The notes under the pieces are model-generated. The model searched no databases, had not been told where the DNA came from, and worked only from the letters and a program-made list of their open reading frames with translations. From Limnoperna fortunei (Eukaryota > Mollusca > Bivalvia > Mytilida > Modiolidae): a stretch of 64,000 bases of DNA. A program made the position numbers and the translations under genes. Position 1 is the first letter of the stretch, and the number at the start of each line of letters is the position of its first letter. Below are positions 23,301 through 33,010 of the stretch, piece by piece. Location: the NCBI GenBank assembly GCA_944474755.1, contig OX104112.1, positions 82,721,756 to 82,785,755 on the forward strand, read 5' to 3'.

Positions 23301-25734
23301 ACATTCCGATTCTCAATTTGACATTGAAGAGTTATATATTTAAACGTTATGATATTAATTTTAATGAAATGCCAGACGTGTGGTTTAAGTATTTAAATTA
23401 GTCTTATTAAAAAAAGCAAATTTGACAGTTAGTGAAATAGGAGTAAGCCCCCTACAATGTATTACGTAATTAACTAAAATTACTCGTGAACTGCAATGAT
23501 ATGTACAAAGCACCTGTTCGAACATTGCTCTATAGTAATAACCAGTTATGTATCAAATTCATAAAATTCTGAGATAAATTATAGCTCTGACATACGCTAC
23601 TGGTACCTTGAACTTTGATTAGAAAACACGTTAATATTATGTTATGGTTCATCATAGCGTATGAAAGATCAAGAACCCAAATTACTTATTAGTAATTAAT
23701 ATATAGTGTGTTCAACTAAATTCAATGAACTGCATGTTGAAACAACAAACCTGTCCAATAGTTTTCTTGCTAAAGATCACCATTTATTTACTTTGAATGA
23801 ACACGAAACAGTTGTAAATTATTTGAACATATTAATCTTGTTTTGTCTGCTTTAGAAACAAAAAAAAAGAGCGACCCAGCGGCACTGTCAAGCTTTTCTT
23901 TCTTGTTTCCTATACCTGTTCATAATATATACATTTTTTATTGAATCGAACAATGTCCTTAAGATCATCCAATCGTCTTTTTTTACTGAAATCAACTGAA
24001 CGAAAACTACACATTTTTAACTGCGAAGAGTACACACAAATATGAAATCTTGTATACATAGTTCTTTACTGTTGACGTCTTCTTCATGGCTATCGAAGAG
24101 AAATGCAAAGACTGGTTCCATGTCATCTGCAACGTGTTGACCAATAGAAATCCAGGATATCGATGAAAGTCATGCGTAATGTAAATACTGTAGTTGAAAC
24201 ATTTTACTTTTGTTAATCCATATGTAAGCAGAATTACTTGTTCTAACACGCCCCGCCAGTAGTTTATTTCGTAAATACTCAACATAGTAATGAAACTGCA
24301 AAAACTTCGATGTCAAACTAACCCAATCACTATTTTATTTTCGAATATAATTATACAATTCAAGTAGACGATAGCTTACAAGTCTCAAAATACATAAGCA
24401 TTCAAACCGATAAAACACACTCAGAGAAGCAATTCACATCATCGCACAACGAACGTTTCTTTCAATTTTATATTCTTGAAAGTTATTTGCCCGATTTAAT
24501 TTGACCCAGGTGGTCGATTTGTTTTTGGTATTCGTGGTTAAAACTTGTGGCTGGACTCCTTATAATGTAATGAGGTTTATTAGTACAAGTTCAATACGCA
24601 CCTTTTTGTTTCATTTTCATTTGAATTGTTTTGTCTGTTAATCTTATCACTCAATGTTCTGTTGAGGAAATAAGATCTTCACGATTTGCTTGCAGAAATC
24701 AAATAAATTACAATTCACGGAAAATGCATATCGCTGAGAAACTACACATTTTTTGTTGGGCAATTGTGTTCAGACAATCACAATGGTATGGTCTTAGCAT
24801 TACGTTTTAAATCGTGTCTTAATGCGATTCCCAACGTCTGGGTTATTTTTAACATAAGGTGTATTAATGTCAAAGGTATTCTGCAAATTCCTATAAACAG
24901 AAAGCAATGTTAAATTAAACAAAACAAAAAATGCCGTGTCTACATCTTGAAAACGGCAACCATCTGGTTAATTTGACATTATAAAATTATTTCTGTATTC
25001 ACGGGAATCATTTCTATTCATCACCAAATGAAGTTAATGCATGTACTGCCAATCGACTATAAGTGTATTCCATAATCACTTCATTTATATTTTTCTTTCA
25101 TCTTTTAGTCGCCGTTGCCGTTATCATGTCCAAATTACTTCAAAGTGTCTGTCAAATGATGTCATAATGATGATTTTTCAATAAGGATAAGGATCCTTTA
25201 TACATCCGGTAGGACAATGAGCTTTGTAAAGCTTTTCACAAAGAACAATCAATCATTGTTATATTCTTATATATGAAAAGGAAATGTCGATATTAGGATT
25301 ACCATTATAGTAATTATAAGAAATCTGTGTTATTACTTAACTTTTCTTACTGGCATGTTGTTTAAAGTGATACAATTATTGTTCTTGAATTATTTTCAGA
25401 ATACTACTTTAACCTCAAATTCACTAACGCAACCACGTCATTGATTTCAGACGGAACATTTAGTGGAAGAGGCTATTGGAAAATCTCTTTCAGTCCATGC
25501 TTGCTGTGGAAAACACCAAATATCATTCTGATCAAACTGTAAAATATGTAAAATATAATAAAGATTATGTCAAAGGAGGAGTAGCGGAAAGAAGATGGTG
25601 TAAAAGACAGACGGACAACCGGGGTATAAATTCATACGCTCTACATTATTTCGATTCAAATATTTGTATGACATGTATGGAGATTTGTACATAATTGTGA
25701 CTAGCGTCTATGACTGAATCCAGAATTATGGACA
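23301..25734. other. AT-rich non-coding DNA
   Basis: No gene is recognised. The frames at 24007-24285 (-) and 25476-25694 (+) lack known motifs. The latter follows an acceptor-like TTGATTTCAG at about 25450, but no donor or conserved peptide supports an exon. Confidence 0.5.
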
Positions 25735-25828
25735 GACGAAGGACCCGATACGGACCGTTTATCTCGTTACAGCCTGAGCCAATGGCAAGGGTGGTAAGCA
25801 GATAAACGGTTCGTATCTGGTTCTTCAG
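25735..25828. repeat. Foldback (hairpin) repeat with about 30-bp arms
   Basis: The left arm, around 25735-25764, contains GATACGGACCGTTTATCT. The right arm, around 25799-25828, contains AGATAAACGGTTCGTATC. They are reverse complements with two mismatches in this core and partial pairing outside it. A spacer of about 34 bp lies between. It is consistent with the centre or remains of a small foldback or MITE-like element; no target duplication was identified. Confidence 0.68.
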
Positions 25829-26736
25829 AAGTATTATTTTATTTACTAGTAACACATTAGGAAACAAACAAATTCAATAGTGTATAAGAAAACATGAACT
25901 TTTTAATACATGTACATGCATTTATTTTGTGGCACATGGAAATTCAAATCTTTTGCACTTTTGTCGGTACAACCTGCTGAATCTATTATTCTTTAATAAA
26001 CACATCTAGCTAAATACATGCTGCAAATTACATATGTCTAATGAAATTGGTTGTTACATCATTGATATGAAATAAAGCTCTGTACATAGGTGTTGTGTTG
26101 ACTGTCCCACTCGATCATTCAAAAAACTGTTTTTAAAATAATGGTGAATAAATATTGTTGTAGTTTAAGGTATTTTGTAAGAATTTATGAAATAGTGTTT
26201 AGTAAAATGTTGACAAAGTTTTTAGCGCTGGATTATTTTGCGGTAGTTGGTCATAACGCCATCTTGGTATTCCACGGTCATGTTCAACGTTGTAGCCATG
26301 TTTGTACAACACGCGACGTCATAATACAAATAAATAATACAAATATTTTGCAATGGTCACAAATGTGTTATTATAACGAAAATGTAACAATACATTTGCC
26401 GTTACTAAGGTTTTTTTTTTGAAAAAGGAATCATTGTTAGAAAATTACATACATGACGTCATTGTGTTCAGGAAATTCGACTCGTCTCACAGTTCAATAG
26501 GGTGTGTTGGACAACGGATAAACGTATTGTATTTTAATTGTTGCTGACATAAATGGCCGTTAATATTTGCAAGTTAGGTTATCGTATTACAATTACGAGC
26601 ACGAAAACAAAATCATTACTGCGTGTGTGCTAAGGTGTATATATCGAGTTTTTTACTAGATAATATACGCATATACGTCTACAAATTAAGGCCAACGCTG
26701 TTAGAATTAGTTTTTAGTACTCTCAAATTTTGTGCT
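25829..26736. other. AT-rich non-coding DNA
   Basis: The 93-codon plus-strand frame 26141-26422 shows no recognised motif. Several TGACGTCA-like or GACGTC sites (for example near 26315 and 26453) were noticed but have no context supporting a function. Confidence 0.5.
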
Positions 26737-26836
26737 TACGCTTAGCGGGATTCGAACTAACAACGTTGCGACACTGTGGCGGCACCCATTTCCCTGCATT
26801 ATGTCCAGCGGTTCAAACCCCTTGGCCAATTCAGCT
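26737..26836 (-). repeat. tRNA-like sequence, probably a SINE head or tRNA pseudogene
   Basis: Read on the minus strand, it starts GCTGAATTGGCCAAGGGG, containing an A-box match, and ends TTAGTTCGAATCCCGC, containing a B-box (GTTCGAATCC). The boxes are too far apart for a standard tRNA, the acceptor ends pair poorly and the internal stems are unclear. It is therefore best read as the tRNA-derived head of an otherwise lost SINE or as a decayed tRNA. It differs from the SINE-A head, so it may represent a third family. Confidence 0.5.
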
Positions 26837-27343
26837 ATATAAAAATATAGCTTCAATAACCGATGCGAAACGTTAACATAGACATAGTACATGTGTACTA
26901 GCGTGTAACGATGGAATTTTCGTAACCACTACGTATTAATCTGATAGTAATCTAATTCAGCATTTCTTGTATATATTATATAGGATGACATATTATATAT
27001 ATTTGTTGTGTTTGGAGACCAATTTAAAATTATTACTATTATTGTTCCTTTTTTAATTTACAGCTAAGTGATTTTCTTATTGTATTAATAATTTCTCCCA
27101 GTTAGCTTACAGAGTGACTAGCAAAAACGTTCAAGATACGCTTTATTCCTTGGAATTAGACAAACTCTTGTCAAACATTACATTTTAAATTCTTTGGTAG
27201 GATCTCTTAAGTTTACTTGAAATAGTACCTGTGAGGCACATAATAATCATTTGTGTATTACAAGAACGTTACTACGAAATAAGAGTTCTAAATGTAAACA
27301 AAAAATACTTTGTTCATTACTTAATTTGCGATAGTTTATATGC
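26837..27343. other. AT-rich non-coding DNA
   Basis: Nothing recognised. Confidence 0.55.
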
Positions 27344-27505
27344 AGTTTAACTCAACCTTCAGCAATTTTCAGATATATTATGACGTCCAGTTTTTATTAC
27401 GGGAGGAAGCCTTGAACTTTGCACGAAAATTACTTTTAACTTAAGTTTTAGGTCGAATATACCATTCCCACAGCAAGGCTTGAACTTGCAACTCTGTGCA
27501 GATAC
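27344..27505 (-). repeat. SINE-A copy, decayed
   Basis: On the minus strand the body and tail are partly preserved. On the plus strand one reads AACTCAACCTTCAGCAATTTTCAG, ATATTATGACGTCCAG, TTTTTATTACGGGAGGAAGCC and CAGCAAGGCTTGAACTTGC, matching the tail, the ACTGGACG block and the B-box region. The central part is altered. Confidence 0.65.
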
Positions 27506-27542
27506 TTAACAAAAAGTAAAGTTTTAAAATCACAAAGTTGTT

Positions 27543-27565
27543 TATCGATTGATTGATTGATTGAT

Positions 27566-27598
<33 letters not shown>

Positions 27599-27605
27599 TA
27601 TTGAT

Positions 27606-27651
<46 letters not shown>
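27543..27651. repeat. Compound (TTGA)n / (TTTA)n microsatellite
   Basis: An array of TTGA units with two TCGA variants passes directly into TTTA units. The sequence that follows (TTACGTCCAGTGAGAAG, then TTCAGTTATATTCATG) resembles a reversed SINE-B tail, so the array probably grew from that element's tetranucleotide tail. Confidence 0.9.
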
Positions 27652-27652
<1 letters not shown>

Positions 27653-27712
27653 CGTCCAGTGAGAAGTAATTCAGTTATATTCATGACGAGCAGTTACTGC
27701 GTTTTTATAATG
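27652..27712 (-). repeat. Possible SINE-B 3' tail remnant
   Basis: On the minus strand the order would be CATGAATATAACTGAAT, a degenerate middle, then ACGT followed by the tetranucleotide array. This corresponds to the GAATATAGCTGAAAT...GCGTTAAAC tail of the 31.4-kb copy. The match is short and diverged. Confidence 0.45.
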
Positions 27713-28436
27713 AATGTTCTTTGTGAGTTTTAGAAGCTTAGAATGTCAAGACTAAATTTGAGACCTATAACAACAGTAGAGGAAATTGTGGTATTCATGT
27801 CAAATATATACTTATGGAATTGTGTAGGTATAATCCTTTGAGAAAACGGACTTATTCTTAACAGTATGAAAGACAAAAATTCCATTATATCTGTACCGTT
27901 ATTAGCATGCAAACTGAGAGTTTTTCCATATAAATTGGGCTTTTGAAAGAATATCTCCACGCGGTATTGACATTTCGAGAGAATAAATAACGTGAAATAG
28001 CATAAGGAAAGCATTAACTGTCAACGATAATATTAAAAGATGGGGAAAGTTCGTTCATTTTTAAGCCGGTGATCATTAAAGTATAGATTTTCTTTTGTAA
28101 ATCCTTGAATTGTATATTCGATTTTACGTGCGCTTATTTGTCGATTTCAGGTCCCTCTTGCACTCAACTATCTTAAGAATGTTGATATAATTTATCTATA
28201 TCCAATACAGATTCCAAAGCTGACGTAAGATATGGGTTTTTATTCTCGTTCTGTACACTTGTATATCCTATACCGTTTTTTACCTTTGTGCACAAACGAG
28301 GCAAATAAATTAGGTACTTAATACAGATACAGTTTCATATCATAAGTAATCATTAAATGTTTTCAGTAAAATGATGTATACTAAATTTTTCATCATACAT
28401 AATACATTATATCATCGACGCCGTACAAAGAAACAC
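27713..28436. other. AT-rich non-coding DNA
   Basis: The 94-codon minus-strand frame at 27730-28014 has no recognisable motif. No splice-supported exon was seen. Confidence 0.5.
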
Positions 28437-28590
28437 AGGGTGCACTCGACTCCAATCTTAATTGACAATGATTGCAAGCTTTCCTACGGAAGGTCTTGGG
28501 TACTCGGCTTTATCCCAATAGCTAGACTCCACAATTTAGCCGAAAAATTGCTAAAAGTGACGTTAAACATCATTCAAACAAACAAACAAA
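28437..28590 (+). repeat. SINE-A copy, 5'-truncated
   Basis: It begins at the GGGTGCACTCGACTCC block and runs through AATCTTAATTGACAATGATTG, CTACGGAAGGTCTTGGG, TACTCGG, the AGCCGAAAAATTGCTAAAAG block and GACGTTAAACATCATTC, to a (CAAA)n tail. There is no tRNA-like head. Confidence 0.8.
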
Positions 28591-29507
28591 AACATATTTG
28601 TAAGTGTTAACTTTGCACGTTTTATTAGATATTTACAGGGTGGTATTTATGGTTCTTAACTACTCAGGTTATGCAAATATGTGCATATGTTTATAGAATG
28701 GTTTTTTGTATAAATAGAATGGCCTGTTATAAGAAAATGTTTAACAAATAAACATGACGATTGCCCATAAGACCATGGAAATTCCTATTCCATCTTGTGT
28801 ATATTATAGAGTAAAATGTGAGACAGCCATTCAAGCAAACATGCATTATTTTTTCCATTAAACATACATTTGATAAATAGTTCCATAAAGACCACTATTT
28901 CATCTACAATACGATTTTTATAAAGCTGGTGTCTAATGGAGGACGTGTTTTCGTTTTCTTCTACCATGCCAACTTATTTAGTATTCCGAAAATTACAGAA
29001 CATTTCAGACAGAAGTCAGCCAGGTGATTTCACCACAACATCATTTTAATTAATGACAAGCTGGCATAAGCACTTGCAATGAAGTCTTGGTGCACCTGTT
29101 TTCAATGATCGAAGTAAATTAAGCAAGGGTCGTGACCAAATGTCAGACGTGAACAAGCGTTTTTGAAGGAATATCGAACGGTTGTATATTTGGTATAATT
29201 AATTGCATCTGGTATTATTTTTTAACTTCCGTATGCTTTTACAAGATTTTGATCTTAAAGTATTTAATGATTACATAGCATTCATTTCAATAAGTTGAGA
29301 TATGATATTTAAATTATTTTATGAAAAACCTGATTGATAGTTTAAAGGTGGCTTGAACATTTTTTAACTTTAACAGTGTTTTTTAAATTTTTGATTTTGG
29401 AGAACTATCAATTAATTTGTATAAAGATGTAGGTATTGAGTACAGTTATGTCCAACAAAGCTTTTGCTGCTGTCAATGTTCTCTTTACATTTTGATCGAT
29501 CCAATAA
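28591..29507. other. AT-rich non-coding DNA
   Basis: Nothing recognised. A 60-codon minus-strand frame (28785-28967) has no motif. Confidence 0.55.
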
Positions 29508-30020
29508 AATATTACAACACTGGGGTTGTGTTCTGTTAGGGCCTTGGTGATCGAACCACTATAATATTACAGTACTGGGGTTGTGTTCTGTTAGTGCCTC
29601 GGTGATTGGGCCAATATATTACAGCACTGGGGTTGTGTTTTTGTTAGGGCCTCGATGATCGGACCAATATAATATTACAGTTCTGGTGTTGTGTTCTGTT
29701 AGTGTCTCGGTGATTGGACCAATAAAATATTACAACACTCGGATTGTGTTCTGTTAGGGCCTCGGTGATTGTGCCAATATATTACAGCACTGGTGTTGTG
29801 TTTTGTTAGGGCCTCAGTGATCGGGCCAATATAATATTACAACACTGGGGTTGTGTCCTGCAAGGGCCTTGGTCATCGGACCAATACAATATTACAGTAC
29901 TGGGGTTGTGTTCTGTTAGTGCCTCAGTGATTGGACCAATATATATTACAGCACTGGGGTTGTGTTCTGTTAGTGGCACGGTGATCGTGCCAATAAAATA
30001 TTTTAGCACTGGGATTGTGA
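29508..30020. repeat. Tandem array: nine ~54-bp monomers in a ~163-bp higher-order period
   Basis: The monomer is of the form ATTACARYACTGGGGTTGTG + TTCTGTTAGTGCCTCGGTGAT + CGGACCAATATAAT. ATTAC-type monomer starts lie at 29511, 29566, 29618, 29674, 29729, 29781, 29836, 29891, 29945 and 30000 (the last copy is partial and altered). Spacings are 55, 52, 56, 55, 52, 55, 55, 54 and 55. Every third monomer carries ATTACAGCAC after a shortened AATATATT lead, so the array repeats at 163, 162 and 164 bp. A decayed SINE-A lies just beyond. The minus-strand frame 29806-30009 is a by-product. Confidence 0.92.
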
Positions 30021-30044
30021 GTTAGAGCCCGACTTCGTTCAAGA

Positions 30045-30158
30045 TGTATTGTTAAATCGGCTCCCTATTGTCAGGGGGTTCTCACCGGGTACTTCGGTTT
30101 TGTTTCTCCATAAAAACTGGATGCCATGGTAACTGTTAAATTTAATTTTAAATGGCGC
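30045..30158 (+). repeat. SINE-A body fragment
   Basis: GGCTCCCTATTGTCAGGGGG, TTCTCACCGGGTACTTCGG and CCATAAAAACTGGATGCCATG match the SINE-A body, and the tail is degraded (AAATGGCGCAG). It directly follows the tandem array. Confidence 0.65.
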
Positions 30159-31436
30159 AGGACCCTATTTAAAAAACTGTATGTATCCGTAAAGCTTTTT
30201 TTTTGCTTGAACTTATGAGTGCACCCATAGTCTACGATGCACACGCCGTTAACAATATATCTGTATTATAGTAAAAGTTAAAGGATGAAATAGTCTCTAG
30301 AGAATAACAACTTCTTGCAAGTATAACAACAAATATGATTAAAATTCCTTTATTATTCATAAAACTCGTATTTCACTGCACCAAGTATGCCAATTACCAG
30401 ACTTAATTAGAAGCAAAAGGTGCGACGACCAATCTACCGGGGCTCTGTAACACTTTTGAGTCAACACATTAAAATAAGCATATACCTATTATTGCTTTAT
30501 TTATGACAGTCTCTTTGATGTCAATAATACAGCGTATAGGACATAGTTAATAACCAGTGTCTAGTAGTCCCTAATGTGTCTTAGGTTTAAAATAATTATG
30601 AAAATAATTTTAGCCCCACAGTATTAATGTTTTACGCATTGTTATGTCATACTTTATTTAAATTAATGCATTATTTGTGTAAAAACAGTCCTCAACTTGA
30701 CGAAATATGATAGTTTCTCAATTTCATACATTTTCTTTTTTATAACTGCTGTAAAATTTTTGCGTTCGTGTTATGATATGAGTCTTTCGGCGTCATTGTC
30801 AACGTCGTCTCTCTGTCAACACCTTATTATTAGAGCTGTACATTTTGATTGACTGGTTCGTGTAATATATTTTAATAAAATTGGGAATCCTGACCTTTTA
30901 CTGTATAAGAAAATAAGATCAAACATTGTTTTTTTTCTAAAATTGGTTTTTCGCTTCCTAGGTTAGTTTTTTTAAGTTTTATCCAATTTTGATTTGATTT
31001 TGTTCAAGATATAAGTTGTCGAAACGATCTCCATTAATAAAGTGTTAATGGATATTTCTTTTTCTATACTGTGTTTCAATAAAAGAGTCGAAAGTTGCAT
31101 TTGCAAATGCAATATGTTTGAATAACTTTATCATCACAATATAAACATGATAAAAGAAATTGTTATTCTTCTTAAACAATTTAATTATTTTTTTTATCAC
31201 TCAATTTAATTGGACTTATTCTTAAACTTCTGCATCACAACAGTCCTAAATGGTATTTTAATATATTTTCTAGTATTTTAGCTATTGTGGGCTTCAGACT
31301 TAATTTTTAACGTACACATATAGTAACAAACTATACATTACGTTCAAATTACTGTAACTTACAGTGTTTTAACTTTAAATGCGAGAAGGAGAACCATGTT
31401 CAATCCACTATCTAAGGCCTCCTTTGAAGCAATCTA
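30159..31436. other. AT-rich non-coding DNA
   Basis: Nothing recognised. Confidence 0.55.
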
Positions 31437-31955
31437 TTGCCCCGTGCGGGATCCGGGTGGCTAAAAGAATAGACCGCAGTCGCGCTAGCTTGTCGTAAAA
31501 GGCGACTAAATAGCGCCTAGTACCCTGACCGGCGTGTCAGGTCGGTTTGCCTAAAGACCGACTGGGATGTGTGCCCCAGGTGGTTGAATGGGGTACCCCT
31601 GGCAAGCTGGGGTTGTCGGGCCATAATACGGAAAACCTGACCGCAAACCATATAAGTTCACCGTGTTGGGAAAAATGCCACGTTCCTCGCACGTTAAAGA
31701 ACGCTGCTGTAGTATTCGCTATGAGTAGGGATTTCGATCCCGCTACAGGAGGCTAAATTGTCCGACCCTATCCATCCTCCCATTTGCCAGTGGTAATCTA
31801 AAATCCGTTACCCCTGTTTTTCCTTGTGTCCCATCCCATTTTCATTCATGATCATTTCGTGTTCATTTTATCATCCATTTCATGTTCATCGCCTGAATAT
31901 AGCTGAAATATTGCTGCTCGGGCGTTAAACACCATTAATCAATCAATCTATATAT
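31437..31955 (+). repeat. SINE-B: ~500-bp GC-rich interspersed repeat with ATCA tail
   Basis: This is strikingly GC-rich against the background. It starts near CCCCGTGCGGGATCCGGG. Inside are GTAAAAGGCGACTAAATAG, ACCGGCGTGTCAGGTCGG, GCAAGCTGGGGTTGTCGGG, CGTTAAAGAACG and ATTTCGATCCCGCTAC. It ends GAATATAGCTGAAATATTGC, then GCGTTAAACACC and (ATCA)n. Diverged copies occur at 36.5 kb (+) and 39.2 kb (-). The final ~45 bp resemble the tail of SINE-A. The 69-codon frame 31547-31756 is part of the repeat and not a gene. Confidence 0.82.
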
Positions 31956-32066
31956 TGACAGAGATTGTAGGTTTAATCAGTGGCACTGTTAAACCACTTA
32001 ATACATAGCATTAAGAATGTAGATGAAAGACGTCCAAATAGTGGTCGATTGTTTAAAAATGTATAT

Positions 32067-32331
32067 TGTTTGTTTATTTAAATGTTGTTAACGCCACGTT
32101 CAGCAATTTTTCAGCTTTATCACGACGCCCAGTTTTTATTGGCGGAGGAAGCCGAAGTACCCGGCAAAAAAAACCCCGACCTTCGGCAGGAAAACTGGAA
32201 ATCCTTGTCAATTTAGATGGAGTAAACCGCACCCTGCCCGCAGTAAGGCTCGAACACGGCATCTCAGTGTTGACCGACCACGTGATAAATAGTAGACGAA
32301 CTACCTTAACCACTCGGCCATTGACCTTCAG
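32067..32331 (-). repeat. SINE-A, near full-length minus-strand copy
   Basis: On the plus strand: a reversed tail (TTGTTTGTTTATTTAAATG, GTTAACGCCACG), CAGCAATTTTTCAGC, the CGACGCCCAGTTTTTATTGG block, CCCCGACCTTCGGCAGG, CAAGGATTTCC-type spacing, a B-box region reading AAGGCTCGAACACGG, and CTTAACCACTCGGCCA, the reverse of the tRNA-like A box (TGGCCGAGTGG). Overlapping frames on both strands (32066-32347, 32074-32313) are SINE-derived. Confidence 0.88.
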
Positions 32332-32739
32332 GAAAATATGGTGTTAGCTCGTATTCAAATACCTAGATTGTATTTATGCATGTCTATACGTTTGTTCGCG
32401 TCTGGATTGCTGAATTGTTTGGTTTTTTTTCGGGAGGGTGCCTACTAATATATTTTATATTCCTGAAACTTTTTAGGTAATTTGTTTTATCGTGTTGACG
32501 GATATTTTTGTGACGACTTCAACTTTTCAATTGTCAACTTCCCGTTCAACAGCAACATTCCACCAGCTCCAGCGATTGGTGTATATATTTAACAACTTGT
32601 ACGATATTCTAGACCCTGCGAACGGTATTCCGATTTTGTAGACCGATCACTGCTGTTGTACCTTGGTTGATGTTATCTCTGCAGAAGTTCTATGAGCTCA
32701 CCATGATCGTTATGGGAAATCAATCTCATACTATTCTCT
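32332..32739. other. Non-coding DNA, nothing recognised
   Basis: No gene or repeat assigned. Confidence 0.5.
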
Positions 32740-33010
32740 CCTATTCCTGGATTTAACTTTTTCCTAGAAATGACAATCAGTAACTCGAAGGGTGTCTAGT
32801 TAGAGGCCCTGCTTGCTCGCCCGTATCACCCATAGTTTTTATTGGGTTCGGGTTACTCTCTTTCTGTTTTTGTGGTTTTTGGTTTTTATTTTGCGTTGTA
32901 CATGTATATGTTAGTCTATGTCCGGATTTATGGTTGTACCTTGACTTTCGGCTCTTGTTGTTCGTTCTGTTTCCTTTGCTATTTTTCTATCTTTCCTTTC
33001 GTCCGATCAT
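32740..33010 (+). mobile_element. Retroelement 3'-end fragment
   Basis: TCGAAGGGTGTCTAGTTAG, GGCCCTGCTTGCTC, TATCACCCATAGTTTTTATT and GGGTTCGGGTTACTC are followed by a long T-rich stretch. The order matches a 3' end recalled from bivalve retroelements and related sequence at 50.9 kb and, in part, 53.8 kb in this window. No coding part is visible upstream. Confidence 0.5.

Noticed and set aside
29508..30020. CRISPR-like array
   Set aside because: The units are contiguous monomers without unique spacers, in a eukaryotic context; it is a tandem repeat.
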